Both the position numbers and the translations under genes were made by a program. Shown piece after piece: positions 1 through 7,358 of a DNA stretch of 10,429 nt; within the stretch, counting starts at the first letter, position 1; every line of letters starts with the position of its first letter. The stretch lies in contig DAOTWP010000266.1 in the NCBI GenBank assembly GCA_034435675.1, positions 1 through 10,429 of the forward strand, given 5' to 3'. The notes under the pieces were generated by a model, which made no database searches, was not told the DNA's origin, and worked only from the letters and a program-made list of their open reading frames with translations. This DNA is from DAOTWP01 sp034435675. GTDB lineage: Bacteria; Chloroflexota; Anaerolineae; Aggregatilineales; Phototrophicaceae.

Positions 1-50
1 GCATACTCTCTCGTATTCTGCAATAACATTTCGGCTAAAGCCAAACGAGA

Positions 51-97
51 AACCCGCCTATCTACTGCGATTAAAATCGCGTAGCTTGCGGCGGGTT
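51..97. repeat. Two-tier hairpin downstream of the hydrolase gene
   Basis: The outer arms AACCCGCC (51-58) and GGCGGGTT (90-97) are perfectly complementary. Inside them CTACTGCGA (62-70) pairs with TCGCGTAG (77-84) with one bulged base around a TTAAAA loop. The structure begins about 25 bp past the stop of the minus-strand hydrolase, so it could end or stabilise that transcript. On the minus strand the outer arm is followed only by a short, interrupted T run. The two-tier shape also fits a small dispersed palindromic repeat, but no second copy is visible in this window. Confidence 0.5.
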
Positions 98-120
98 CAA
101 TTCCTGTCATCATCGCGTGA

Positions 121-1380
121 TCAAAAACCACGCGCCTGATACAGGATGTCGGGGAAGTCAACAGCATCCGCTGCGAGCGCGGCACGTGCTGCGGCATCAT
201 CCAGCAGCAGCGCCCGGAAAAACGCTGTGACAAAGTGGTTGCTCAGCGGATAGGCGATGGTCGTCTCCCAGATTGGCTCGATGCAAACGCGCCAGTTCTC
301 AACCATGCCGGGCGTACACTGCATGGCAAAGGCATGGTGCGCGCCATCAAAGATCACCATCGCTTCCATGCTGCTCACGGTATGCGTCCAGACCCGCAGA
401 GAAGTCTCTTCGTGAAAGCGCCGTTCACCCCCTGCGACGAGCATCAGCAGCGGCTTATCCCCAAATGCCAGCCCCGCGTCAGCAATCAGGGACAGTCCGC
501 CGCCCGGCACGAGCGCTGCGGCAGCATCCACACGCGGATCCGCCAGCGAGGGCCACCCCCCGGCAGCAAGGTCAACCCCTGCGAGTTCTGCCAGATGCGC
601 TTCCAGCGCGGCGATGTCTTCACCATACAGGTCACAGGCAGCTTCGGCTATCCCGGCGAAGGTCGTCGTTTCCGCGCAGTACGTCTGCGCCGCGCTGAAA
701 TCGAAGCGAACCCCGGTCTGCATCACTGCCGTATAGCCCCCGTAGGACAGCCCATGAACGCCGATGTGCTCCAGATCAACCAGACCCGCCAGTTCACCCT
801 CCGCCGTCAACTGCTCAACAAAATCAATCGCCGCTGTAATATCGAACAGCCGCATCACCATGCTGTCAATTGTCTGTGCGATCAACTGCTGCTCCGGCAC
901 CATGAACAGGTCGCGGAAGGGATCATAGCTGTGGTCGAAAGCATAGACGACGAATCCGTGTGAGGCGAGATGCTCAAATTGATAGGCGCTGACAAAGTAA
1001 CTGAAGGTATGTCCGTGCGACGAAATAATCAGTGGGTAAGGCGCGCCGTCCAGCAGCGGGTCAGCGTCCAGCAGCGCGTGCCCTTCCAGCAGATTCATCT
1101 CCGGCGGCAAAAAATCGCCGGCACCAAAGTCATAAGTTACCGCTGCTGCGACGCCATCGGGTTGAATTGCCGGATACCAGATAGAACCCGTGCGCGGCAG
1201 ATCAGCAGCATCAAGCATGAACTGGCGATAGCCGACTGCATACGGTCCCGGTGTACCAAACGGTGGCACATCGGGTGTTCCGGATGTGTCCTGAGCAAGA
1301 GCGGGAAACAGACCAATCAGCAGGCTGGTCAGGATGACCAGCGCTAAAAAATGTCCCCTGGGTTGACGGATGCGCACCAT
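121..1380 (-). CDS. Secreted PAF-acetylhydrolase-like alpha/beta hydrolase
   Basis: This 419-residue protein is a predicted serine esterase/lipase of the platelet-activating-factor acetylhydrolase (isoform II-like) group, acting outside the membrane. Residues 1-29 form a signal peptide with a hydrophobic run at about 11-28 and likely cleavage after A-L-A. The S-H-G-H-T stretch (121-125) is at the oxyanion-hole position. The nucleophile elbow G-L-S-Y-G (210-214) gives Ser212. The likely acid is Asp281 or Asp285, and the likely base is in G-A-H-H (346-349). The start at 1380 is preferred over an upstream ATG at 1485 because GGAGGTCAC lies directly before it and the signal peptide then begins at the N terminus. 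The gene is divergent from crtI. Substrate cannot be told from sequence: short-chain phospholipids or polyester-type esters are both possible. The family call is good; the substrate is unknown. Confidence 0.85.
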   Translation of the reverse strand: MVRIRQPRGHFLALVILTSLLIGLFPALAQDTSGTPDVPPFGTPGPYAVGYRQFMLDAADLPRTGSIWYPAIQPDGVAAAVTYDFGAGDFLPPEMNLLEGHALLDADPLLDGAPYPLIISSHGHTFSYFVSAYQFEHLASHGFVVYAFDHSYDPFRDLFMVPEQQLIAQTIDSMVMRLFDITAAIDFVEQLTAEGELAGLVDLEHIGVHGLSYGGYTAVMQTGVRFDFSAAQTYCAETTTFAGIAEAACDLYGEDIAALEAHLAELAGVDLAAGGWPSLADPRVDAAAALVPGGGLSLIADAGLAFGDKPLLMLVAGGERRFHEETSLRVWTHTVSSMEAMVIFDGAHHAFAMQCTPGMVENWRVCIEPIWETTIAYPLSNHFVTAFFRALLLDDAAARAALAADAVDFPDILYQARGF

Positions 1381-1444
1381 GTGACCTCCATAGCGTGTAA
1401 AAGGATGTTGGCTAGCACCGCTTTGACCCAGCGTAAGCTTAATT

Positions 1445-1474
1445 TTAATATTCTGCAAGTGACGATTATCACAA
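1445..1474 (-). promoter_or_regulatory. Possible promoter of the hydrolase gene
   Basis: On the minus strand TTGTGA (1474-1469) and TATTAA (1450-1445) are separated by 18 bp, upstream of the ribosome binding site. Both hexamers match the sigma-70 consensus only partly (4 of 6 each). The -35 candidate lies within the CRP-like palindrome, so a protein bound there would probably repress this promoter rather than activate it. Confidence 0.3.
1458..1473. promoter_or_regulatory. CRP/FNR-like palindrome, site 1
   Basis: The plus strand reads AGTGA-CGATTA-TCACA. Compared with the known CRP consensus TGTGA-N6-TCACA, nine of the ten half-site positions agree. It lies between the divergent hydrolase and crtI genes, about 80 bp from the hydrolase start. 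The match is visible in the sequence; binding by a CRP-family protein is inferred. Confidence 0.45.
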
Positions 1475-1554
1475 ACGCGATCCATGACCCCGCGCTAAAG
1501 AAATGATGAGCAGGCGCTCAGAGCACACCCCCAAGAGCGCAATCCGCTGTAAAC

Positions 1555-1570
1555 TGTGCAAAATGGCACA
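1555..1570. promoter_or_regulatory. CRP/FNR-like palindrome, site 2, upstream of crtI
   Basis: The sequence TGTGC-AAAATG-GCACA is a perfect inverted repeat with the same 5-N6-5 spacing as CRP sites and the conserved TGTG/CACA core. Its centre is about 65 bp upstream of the crtI start and 97 bp from site 1. A weak -10 candidate, TACACT (1596-1601), lies downstream without a convincing -35, which would suit an activator-dependent promoter. Confidence 0.4.
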
Positions 1571-1627
1571 AACCCATTCACAGAATCAGATCACCTACAC
1601 TGGTGAGGGCAGGAAAGCAGGAAAGTC

Positions 1628-3166
1628 ATGAAGAAAAAAATCATCGTCATCGGCGGCGGCTTTGGTGGGCTGGGCGCGGCAGTGCGGCTGGCAGCGCGCG
1701 GGCACGACGTGGAGCTGTACGAGAAGCGCGACAAACTCGGCGGGCGCGCCTACGTCTATGAGATCAACGGTTTCAAGTTCGACGGCGGACCGACCGTCAT
1801 CACCGCGCCGTTCATGTTCGACGACATCTGGCAGGCGGCGGGCAAAAAGCGCGAAGACTACTTCCAGATGGTCGAATGCGACCCCTACTACCGTATCTTC
1901 AGCCACGACGGGCGCAAGTTCGATTACAACAACGACTCGGCGTTCATCCGCCAACAGATCGAGCAGATCAACCCGGCAGACACCGATGGCTATACGCGCT
2001 TTCTGGGCACCACGCGGGCGATCTTTGAGAAGGGCTTTGTCGAACTGGCAGACAAGCCCTTCCTGACGCTGTGGGACATGCTCAAGGTCGTGCCCGATCT
2101 GCTCAAGCTGCAATCATACAAAAGTGTCTACCAGTATGTGTCGCAGTACATTCAGGATCCCTTCCTGCGGCAGTGTTTCTCGTTCCATCCGCTGCTGATC
2201 GGCGGCAACCCCTATGACTCGCCCTCGATTTACGCTATGATTCACTACCTCGAACGCGAATGGGGCATCTGGTACGCGCTGGGCGGCACAGGCGCAGTCG
2301 TCGCCGCGTTCGGCAAACTGTTCGAGGAACTGGGCGGCAAAATCCACCTGAACACCGAAGTGGACGAAATTCTGGTCAACCCGTCGGCAAAGCGCGTCAC
2401 CGGCGTGCGGCTGAAGGATGGCAGCGTGGTGCATGCCGATGAGATTGTCTGCAATGCCGATGCAGGCTTCACGTATGAAAAGCTGATCCGCAAGGATTAC
2501 CAGAGCCGCTACCTGCGCGCCAAGATGGGCGTGATGAAGTACAGCATGTCGCTGTTCGTGATCTACTTTGGCACCAAACGCCAGTACCGCGATCAGGGCT
2601 TAAAACATCACAACATCATCCTCGGACCGCGCTACAAAGGACTGCTGAACGACCTGTTCAACAAAAAGCACCTGGCGGACGACTTCTCGCTGTACCTGCA
2701 CATGCCCACGCTGACCGATCCCTCGATAGCGCCGGAAGGCTGCGAAGGCTTCTATGTGCTGTCGCCTGTGCCGCATCTGGGCAGCGGTGTGGACTGGACG
2801 AAAGCGGCGAAACCGTACCGCGATATGATTATGCAGTTCCTCGAAGACAACTACCTGCCCGACTTGCAGGCGAATATCATCGCGGAGCATTACATTGACC
2901 CGCTGCACTTCCAGGGCGAACTCAACAGCCGCATGGGCGCGGGCTTCAGCGTGCAGCCGCTGCTGCGCCAGTCGGCGTGGTTCCGCCCGCACAATCGCAG
3001 CGAGGATTTCCACAACCTGTATCTGGTCGGCGCGGGCACACACCCCGGCGCAGGGCTGCCCGGCGTGCTGTCGTCGTCGATCATCGCGGAAAACCTGATT
3101 CAGGAAGATGTGCCCGGCAGCGTGCCCGCGCATTACGAGCCGGTGCTGCCTACTGCCCGCGCGTAA
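1628..3166 (+). CDS. crtI: Phytoene desaturase, CrtI type
   Basis: This 512-residue FAD-dependent carotenoid desaturase has the usual CrtI length. It introduces double bonds into phytoene on the way to coloured carotenoids such as neurosporene or lycopene, at the membrane surface. The N terminus has a dinucleotide-binding fold (G-G-G-F-G-G at 9-14, acidic E32 closing the motif) followed by L-G-G-R-A and F-D-G-G-P-T. Near the C terminus, L-Y-L-V-G-A-G-T-H-P-G-A-G-L-P-G (464-479) fits the bacterial-type phytoene dehydrogenase signature. The start follows two tandem AGGAAAG segments. No phytoene synthase or other crt gene is adjacent, so the rest of the pathway must lie elsewhere. The number of desaturation steps cannot be read from sequence, and a related desaturase acting on another polyene (CrtN/CrtO type) is less likely but possible. 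Confidence 0.9.
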   Translation: MKKKIIVIGGGFGGLGAAVRLAARGHDVELYEKRDKLGGRAYVYEINGFKFDGGPTVITAPFMFDDIWQAAGKKREDYFQMVECDPYYRIFSHDGRKFDYNNDSAFIRQQIEQINPADTDGYTRFLGTTRAIFEKGFVELADKPFLTLWDMLKVVPDLLKLQSYKSVYQYVSQYIQDPFLRQCFSFHPLLIGGNPYDSPSIYAMIHYLEREWGIWYALGGTGAVVAAFGKLFEELGGKIHLNTEVDEILVNPSAKRVTGVRLKDGSVVHADEIVCNADAGFTYEKLIRKDYQSRYLRAKMGVMKYSMSLFVIYFGTKRQYRDQGLKHHNIILGPRYKGLLNDLFNKKHLADDFSLYLHMPTLTDPSIAPEGCEGFYVLSPVPHLGSGVDWTKAAKPYRDMIMQFLEDNYLPDLQANIIAEHYIDPLHFQGELNSRMGAGFSVQPLLRQSAWFRPHNRSEDFHNLYLVGAGTHPGAGLPGVLSSSIIAENLIQEDVPGSVPAHYEPVLPTARA

Positions 3167-3208
3167 ACGCTGAACGGCTGGGGGTGTGCTGGCATTCAGG
3201 CGCGCCCC

Positions 3209-3378
3209 CTACCACTCCCAGCGCCCGGTGATGGCGACTCCGTGCTGGCGTGCCTGCACCGTTGCGTACTGCGCTTTGCTGCGCGGCAGCCAACCGCAAG
3301 TCACGGTTCTGCCAGCCATTGATATTGCCATGCACAGCCGCTGCCTGCGCCACCCCGTTTCCGAACACACGCGGCTTT
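3209..3378 (-). pseudogene. Decayed C-terminus of a saccharopine-dehydrogenase-family gene
   Basis: Read on the minus strand, this segment ends in Q-A-R-Q-H-G-V-A-I-T-G-R-W-E-W-stop. The intact gene at 7946-9130 ends in Q-A-R-Q-R-G-F-A-I-T-E-R-W-D-G-stop. At DNA level, 42 of the last 49 bases agree (3209-3257 reversed against 9082-9130). Further upstream, S-E-T-G-W and a stretch containing G-R-T-V-T-C-G-W resemble A-E-T-G-F and R-G-T-V-P-P-G-A-W of the intact protein, with deletions. An in-frame TAA closes the frame near 3378, and no catalytic domain or start precedes it. It is a remnant of a duplicated or paralogous gene, lying between two convergent genes (crtI and the membrane protein). 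The last 50 bases are certain; the upstream limit is not. Confidence 0.7.
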
Positions 3379-3422
3379 AGCAGGTTGGTGAACAGCAGAT
3401 GAAACGGCGGAACACGCTGCGG

Positions 3423-4226
3423 TCAGCCCAGCAGGTTGCAGTCCAGGTCAAAGCTATAGCGGTAGTTCGTATCCTGAATGCGAAAGTCATAGCCTCCGGC
3501 ATCGTATTCAATGATCGCGACGGCATCCGGCGGGGCATCCTCGCGCAGCGCCACCGCCCATAATCCAGCGAAACTGCACTGGGGTTCCGGCGCCAGGCTG
3601 CCCGGCGCGCTGCTGGTGACACTGCCCGACTCACGATCCATCCCCAGATTGAGGTACTGGTACGAATTATTGCTGCTGCGCACATTCCACATTGTCCAGG
3701 GACGGTAGACATTGACCGCAACCGGTTCGTACCACAGCCCGGTTGTCCCCCCCGCGCCAATCGGCGGCGCATCGGCTGGACGCGGCACCACGCGGAAGAA
3801 ATTGTAGACCACGCGCGGATTATAACTGGCGCTGAGGTCCAGCGTGCCGTCAGAGCGCACATACCACGCGCTGATCGACAACAACTGCGCGCCTTCGCCG
3901 GCATGCTGGCGCACGGCGTCCAACCCTGCCACCGGGTCATAGCGCCCGGCGTCCCCCGGCACGAACCAGGTCTCTTCGATCAGGACGCTGGTGACAAACA
4001 GCACAGAGCCGCCGCACGCCAGGATCAGCAGCAGTACCCCGGCAATAACCGCCAGCACGCAGCCGTAACGCCCACATCCGGCGCGGGACGCGGCGCTGCT
4101 GTCCAGTTGAACCTGTTTGCTGCTGGAGGACAAACCTTGCAGCATGCGGACGGGCGTGCCCGGCTCAGGAATATGGCGCATCTGCTGGTCAAGGTAATCG
4201 CTCTGGTGGTCGTTGTCGCTGGTCAT
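3423..4226 (-). CDS. Single-pass membrane protein with exported C-terminal domain, unknown function
   Basis: I do not recognise this 267-residue protein. It has a polar N-terminal tail of about 55 residues, one strongly hydrophobic segment (about 56-83), and an extracytoplasmic domain of about 180 residues rich in Tyr, Trp, Asn and Ser. The layout suggests a signal-anchor protein with the C-terminus outside. Two cysteines in the exported part (217 and 263) could form a disulfide, and Cys51, Cys56 and Cys71 lie in or near the membrane segment. The start at 4226 is chosen over one at 4319: the extra 31 residues would be Cys/Gln-rich and unlike a protein start, and AAAGGA lies upstream (spacing a little long). 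The gene is divergent from the NUDIX gene and shows no operon partner. Confidence 0.65.
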   Translation of the reverse strand: MTSDNDHQSDYLDQQMRHIPEPGTPVRMLQGLSSSSKQVQLDSSAASRAGCGRYGCVLAVIAGVLLLILACGGSVLFVTSVLIEETWFVPGDAGRYDPVAGLDAVRQHAGEGAQLLSISAWYVRSDGTLDLSASYNPRVVYNFFRVVPRPADAPPIGAGGTTGLWYEPVAVNVYRPWTMWNVRSSNNSYQYLNLGMDRESGSVTSSAPGSLAPEPQCSFAGLWAVALREDAPPDAVAIIEYDAGGYDFRIQDTNYRYSFDLDCNLLG

Positions 4227-4273
4227 GGGGCAGCGAATCCTTTGGTTATCCAGGCTGCTCTGGCGCTGCTGGC

Positions 4274-4302
4274 AGTGTACAGCGCTTTGAATCGGCGTGC
4301 AA
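4274..4302 (-). promoter_or_regulatory. Possible promoter of the membrane-protein gene
   Basis: On the minus strand TTGCAC (4302-4297) and TACACT (4279-4274) are exactly 17 bp apart, giving a leader of about 40 nt before the start at 4226. The hexamers match the sigma-70 consensus only moderately. Confidence 0.35.
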
Positions 4303-4383
4303 CAGGGCGGGCAGTGCAAAATGCTGCCTGCGCCGAGGGCTATTTTTACGAGATGTGGACAAAAAAACGCGGCGCACGTTTTG

Positions 4384-4389
4384 TATAAT
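4384..4389 (+). promoter_or_regulatory. -10 box of the NUDIX gene
   Basis: A perfect TATAAT lies 30 bp before the GTG start, giving a short leader that carries AGGAGG (4408-4413), six bases before GTG. The -35 region is not convincing: TGGACA (4356-4361) is too far away, at 22 bp. Confidence 0.55.
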
Positions 4390-4419
4390 AGGCATACCGA
4401 CTCGATGAGGAGGGCGACA

Positions 4420-4920
4420 GTGGGCTACAAAAAAGCTGCTACACTTTGTATTCTCCACAGCACGCGCGGCTATCTGCTGCTGCGGCGCAGCAGGCCGCCC
4501 CATGCGGGCAAGTATGTGCCGGTGGGTGGCAAGCTCGACCCGCACGAAAGCCCGCTTGCCTGCGCTTTGCGCGAGGTGCAGGAAGAGGCAGGGCTGACCC
4601 TGCCCGATATGACCCTGCGCGGTGTGCTGACCGAAACCAGCCCTGCTGACTACAACTGGATTGTCTATGTGTTTGCGGCGGAAGTAGCGTCTTTCGACCC
4701 ACCACCCTGCGCGGAAGGGGTGCTCATGTGGGTGCTGCCAATGCAGTTAATGCAGGTGCCCACGCCGCAGACCGACCACTACATCTACGATTATGTCGCC
4801 CGCGGAGAATTTTTCGTCTTTGATGCGCATTACGATGCGGCGATCAATCTGCTGACGCTGCGCGAGGAAATCAGCCGCCGCGTGGTTTATTCGCATACGG
4901 CGGCGCAGGAAGCGCAGTGA
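4420..4920 (+). CDS. NUDIX hydrolase, MutT/8-oxo-dGTP-type
   Basis: This 166-residue protein is a NUDIX hydrolase, which cleaves nucleoside diphosphates linked to another group using Mg2+. The complete NUDIX box is present: G37-x5-E43-x7-R51-E-V-Q-E-E-A-G-L59. The preceding L-L-L-R-R-S ... A-G-K-Y-V-P-V-G-G-K and the general layout resemble MutT/MTH1-like pyrophosphatases that clean oxidised nucleotides, although substrates in this family cannot be predicted reliably. The start is the GTG at 4420, because a strong AGGAGG sits six bases upstream and a TATAAT lies just before it. A longer reading from 4297 would put the promoter inside the gene and add a non-homologous tail. The gene stands alone, divergent from the membrane-protein gene and convergent with the histidine kinase. 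Confidence 0.85.
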   Translation: MGYKKAATLCILHSTRGYLLLRRSRPPHAGKYVPVGGKLDPHESPLACALREVQEEAGLTLPDMTLRGVLTETSPADYNWIVYVFAAEVASFDPPPCAEGVLMWVLPMQLMQVPTPQTDHYIYDYVARGEFFVFDAHYDAAINLLTLREEISRRVVYSHTAAQEAQ

Positions 4921-5099
4921 CGCCAGGGGCTTGTCGGTAGGTCGCGGCAGGCGCTGGTGCTGGCAACGCTGCTGTAGCGGATGAGCTGATGGCTAGCCTG
5001 AAATAGAACATGCCCTATCGTAACGGCGCACGAAGGCGACTGCCCCCTGCAGAAGACTTGTTCTAAACCTGTTGTCCATAAACGCCTATCTCTGCCAGC
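4921..5099. other. Convergent intergenic gap, no clear feature
   Basis: This gap lies between the ends of the NUDIX and kinase genes. I see no strong terminator hairpin with a T run. The only symmetry is TAGAACA (5004-5010) against TGTTCTA (5059-5065), with arms 48 bp apart, which may be chance. Confidence 0.4.
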
Positions 5100-6539
5100 T
5101 TATGCCGCAACCGGCAGCGTAAAGCTGAACGTACTGCCTTTGCCCGCCTCGCTGGTCACGCGCACGCTGCCGCCCTGGTTCTGGACAAGCTGGCGCACAA
5201 TTGCCAGCCCCAGCCCTGCGCCGCCCGTGTCGCGCCCGCGTGCCGAATCGACGCGGTAAAAGCGCTCGAACACGTAGGGCAGCTTATCTGCGGGGATGCC
5301 GATACCTGTATCGCGCACGGCGACCTGCACCTGCGCCGCCTCAACCTGCGCAGTGACGACGATTTCGCCGCCTTCGGGCGTATATTTTATCGCGTTGGTC
5401 AGCAGATTGCGCAGAATCTGCACGGTGCGCTGGCGATCCGCGTGGACTTCCGGCAGGGTGTCCGGCAGTTCGGCGCGCAGGGTAATGCCTTTTGCCGCCG
5501 CCGTGCCTTGCATAATGCTGACCGACTGCGCGACCGCATCCGCCAGCGGCAGCGCCACCGGCTCCAGCGTCAACTGCCCCGCTTCTGCCAGCGCCAGGTC
5601 CTGCAAGTCTGCGATCAGGTCGTTGAGCAGCAGCACTTCTTCGTGCAGCAGCCCCAATTGTTCGGTATCCGGTCGCAGCAGCCCATCCTGCATCGCTTCC
5701 AGATACCCGCGCAGGTTGGTCACGGGCGTGCGCAGTTCGTGGGCAATATCACTGACCATGTTGCGGCGCAGCGTTTCATTCTGGCTCAGGGCGTTTGCCA
5801 TCGCGTTAAACGCCCGCGCCAACTGCCCAATCTGGCCCATGCCGCGCACAGGCACACGCCGGCTGAGATTGCCGCTGCCCAGATCCGCCGCCGCTGTAAT
5901 CAGCGCGTCCACCGGGCGCAGAATCGAACGTGATAGCACACTCGCCAGCAGCACGGCAAGCGTCCCGGCGATCCCTGCGGACAGCAGCAGCGAGACATTG
6001 ATCGAGGTGTTGAAGTCTGTTTGCATCGGCACCATTTCAACGGTGGTGACCGGCACAATCAGGTAATTGCCAATCGCTTTACCATCCACTTCCAGCGGCA
6101 GATATTCGTCGCGGCGTCCTGCCAGCAGCGCATCCAGCGGGTTATCCGGCGCGAACAGGTCCTGCGACAGATCACTGCTGCCCGGCAGCACGATACCCGC
6201 CGGCAGCGTGGGGCGCACGCGCTGGCTGACATTCTGCTGGCTGCCCGCGGCAGAGTGGGCAATCGCCATGCCGTTGATGTCCAGCAGGGTAATCTGCCGC
6301 CCGGTTAGCGCGGCAAGCTGTTCAACCAGCGGTTCCACGCCCTCCCAGCTTTGCGCCGTGCTGTAATGCACCAGCAGCAGTTCGCCAATGCGGTCATCCA
6401 ACGCCGTCTGCTCAGCATCCACATAGCGGTTGAACTCGACAATAGCGCTGGCGCTGGCAAACAGCGCCACCAGCCCGCTGGACAGCACTGCCGTTAGCAG
6501 GGTCAGCAGCAGCAAGCGTGCCCGCAAACTATTGAGCAT
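5100..6539 (-). CDS. Sensor histidine kinase (HAMP-HisKA-HATPase)
   Basis: This 479-residue membrane kinase senses an unknown extracytoplasmic signal and phosphorylates the regulator encoded just upstream. Order: transmembrane helix 1 (about 9-34), an extracytoplasmic sensor region (about 35-180), transmembrane helix 2 (about 182-204), HAMP (about 204-256), HisKA with phospho-acceptor His267 in S-D-I-A-H-E-L-R-T-P, then the ATPase domain with N box N-L-L-T-N-A-I-K-Y-T-P (378-388), G1 D-T-G-I-G (410-414) and G2 G-A-G-L-G-L-A-I. All catalytic motifs are intact. The architecture is that of BaeS/PhoR/VicK-type kinases, without a cytoplasmic PAS domain. The start at 6539 overlaps the regulator stop by 11 nt (translational coupling). 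A start further upstream would run deeper into the regulator gene and is unlikely. Confidence 0.93.
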   Translation of the reverse strand: MLNSLRARLLLLTLLTAVLSSGLVALFASASAIVEFNRYVDAEQTALDDRIGELLLVHYSTAQSWEGVEPLVEQLAALTGRQITLLDINGMAIAHSAAGSQQNVSQRVRPTLPAGIVLPGSSDLSQDLFAPDNPLDALLAGRRDEYLPLEVDGKAIGNYLIVPVTTVEMVPMQTDFNTSINVSLLLSAGIAGTLAVLLASVLSRSILRPVDALITAAADLGSGNLSRRVPVRGMGQIGQLARAFNAMANALSQNETLRRNMVSDIAHELRTPVTNLRGYLEAMQDGLLRPDTEQLGLLHEEVLLLNDLIADLQDLALAEAGQLTLEPVALPLADAVAQSVSIMQGTAAAKGITLRAELPDTLPEVHADRQRTVQILRNLLTNAIKYTPEGGEIVVTAQVEAAQVQVAVRDTGIGIPADKLPYVFERFYRVDSARGRDTGGAGLGLAIVRQLVQNQGGSVRVTSEAGKGSTFSFTLPVAA

Positions 6540-7251
6540 TGGACGCCTCCATGAAACGGTAGCCCACCCCATAGACGGTCTGAATGTAGGTGGGGTTGGC
6601 GGGGTCGGGTTCAATTTTCCGGCGCAGATTCATGATATGTGCATCCACTGTGCGCGCCATCCCCTCGTAATCGTAGCCGAATGCTTTTTCGATCAGGGCA
6701 TCGCGGGTGAACACATATCCTGGCGTTTTCGCCAGCGTTTCCAGCAGCTTGAATTCTTTGGGGGTCAGTTCAATCGGTTCGCCGTTGACCTCGACGCGGT
6801 AGCGCTGCATGTCAATCAGCAGGCTGCCATAGCGCAGTTCGGCACTTTCGGGGCGGGGGGCGCGGCTGGTGCGGCGCAGCACAGTGCGCACACGGGCGAC
6901 CACCTCACGCGGGCTGAACGGCTTGGTGATGTAATCGTCAGCGCCAAGCTCAAGCCCGTGCAGCAGGTCGTCCTCGGTGGCTCTGGCGGTGAGCATGATG
7001 ATGGCAAGATCGGTTTCCTGGCGCAGCGCTGCCTCGCGGCGCAGGGTCGCGCAGACTTCACGCCCATCCAGCCCCGGCAGCATCAAATCCAGCAGGATCA
7101 AGTCTGGTTTGGTGCTCAGCGCCAGTTCCAGCCCTTGCTGCCCGTCATGCGCCAGCAGTACGCCGTAGTGCTCCGCTTCGAGGTACATGCGCAGCAGCCG
7201 CGCTGTTTTAACATCATCCTCAATCACGAGGATTGTGTGTGTCGTCGTCAT
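6529..7251 (-). CDS. OmpR/PhoB-family response regulator
   Basis: This 240-residue transcription regulator pairs with the kinase encoded immediately downstream. The receiver domain (about 5-120) carries the acidic pocket E11-D12-D13, phospho-acceptor Asp55 in L-L-D-L-M-L-P-G, switch Thr88 and Lys110 in T-K-P-F. The C-terminal winged helix (about 138-236) has E-L-T-P-K-E-F-K-L-L, the recognition-helix region R-T-V-D-A-H-I-M-N-L-R-R-K-I and the closing wing V-Y-G-V-G-Y-R-F. Members of this family bind direct repeats with 10-11 bp periodicity as tandem dimers, and such repeats are present upstream of the neighbouring secreted-protein gene. The ribosome binding site is poor: GGAAG lies right against the ATG. 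The start is nevertheless fixed well by homology of the first strand. Whether it is PhoB itself cannot be settled here. Confidence 0.93.
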   Translation of the reverse strand: MTTTHTILVIEDDVKTARLLRMYLEAEHYGVLLAHDGQQGLELALSTKPDLILLDLMLPGLDGREVCATLRREAALRQETDLAIIMLTARATEDDLLHGLELGADDYITKPFSPREVVARVRTVLRRTSRAPRPESAELRYGSLLIDMQRYRVEVNGEPIELTPKEFKLLETLAKTPGYVFTRDALIEKAFGYDYEGMARTVDAHIMNLRRKIEPDPANPTYIQTVYGVGYRFMEASNAQ

Positions 7252-7291
7252 CTTCCGTCAGCGACTATGCTTAATGCTGAGTCCTGTCCCC

Positions 7292-7300
7292 AATATAGCA
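7292..7300 (-). promoter_or_regulatory. Extended -10 of the two-component operon
   Basis: On the minus strand TG-C-TATATT reads 7300-7292. This is an extended -10 (TGnTATAAT type) about 40 bp before the regulator start. No good -35 is present, which is typical of extended -10 promoters. Confidence 0.45.
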
Positions 7301-7303
7301 TAA

Positions 7304-7328
7304 GAGGGCACAGGTACCCTATGCCCTC
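7304..7328. terminator. Hairpin between secreted-protein gene and regulator gene
   Basis: GAGGGCA (7304-7310) pairs perfectly with TGCCCTC (7322-7328) around an 11-nt loop containing GGTACC. It lies 31 bp past the stop of the small secreted gene and directly upstream of the regulator's -10. No long T run follows on the minus strand, so it may be a weak terminator or attenuator, or an operator, rather than a strong stop. Confidence 0.4.
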
Positions 7329-7358
7329 CAATGCCGCTAATGTGTCCCGTCTTTAAGG

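Noticed and set aside
235..963. Long plus-strand open frame of 242 codons opposite the hydrolase gene
   Set aside because: It is antisense to a clear alpha/beta hydrolase, with composition rich in His, Arg and Gln and no recognisable motif; a frame shadow in GC-rich DNA.
5004..5065. Inverted repeat TAGAACA/TGTTCTA between the convergent NUDIX and kinase genes
   Set aside because: The arms are 7 bp and 48 bp apart, with no T run; too weak for a terminator or operator call.
6430..7356. Plus-strand open frame of 308 codons opposite the regulator
   Set aside because: It is antisense to an intact OmpR-family regulator and lacks motifs or a ribosome binding site.
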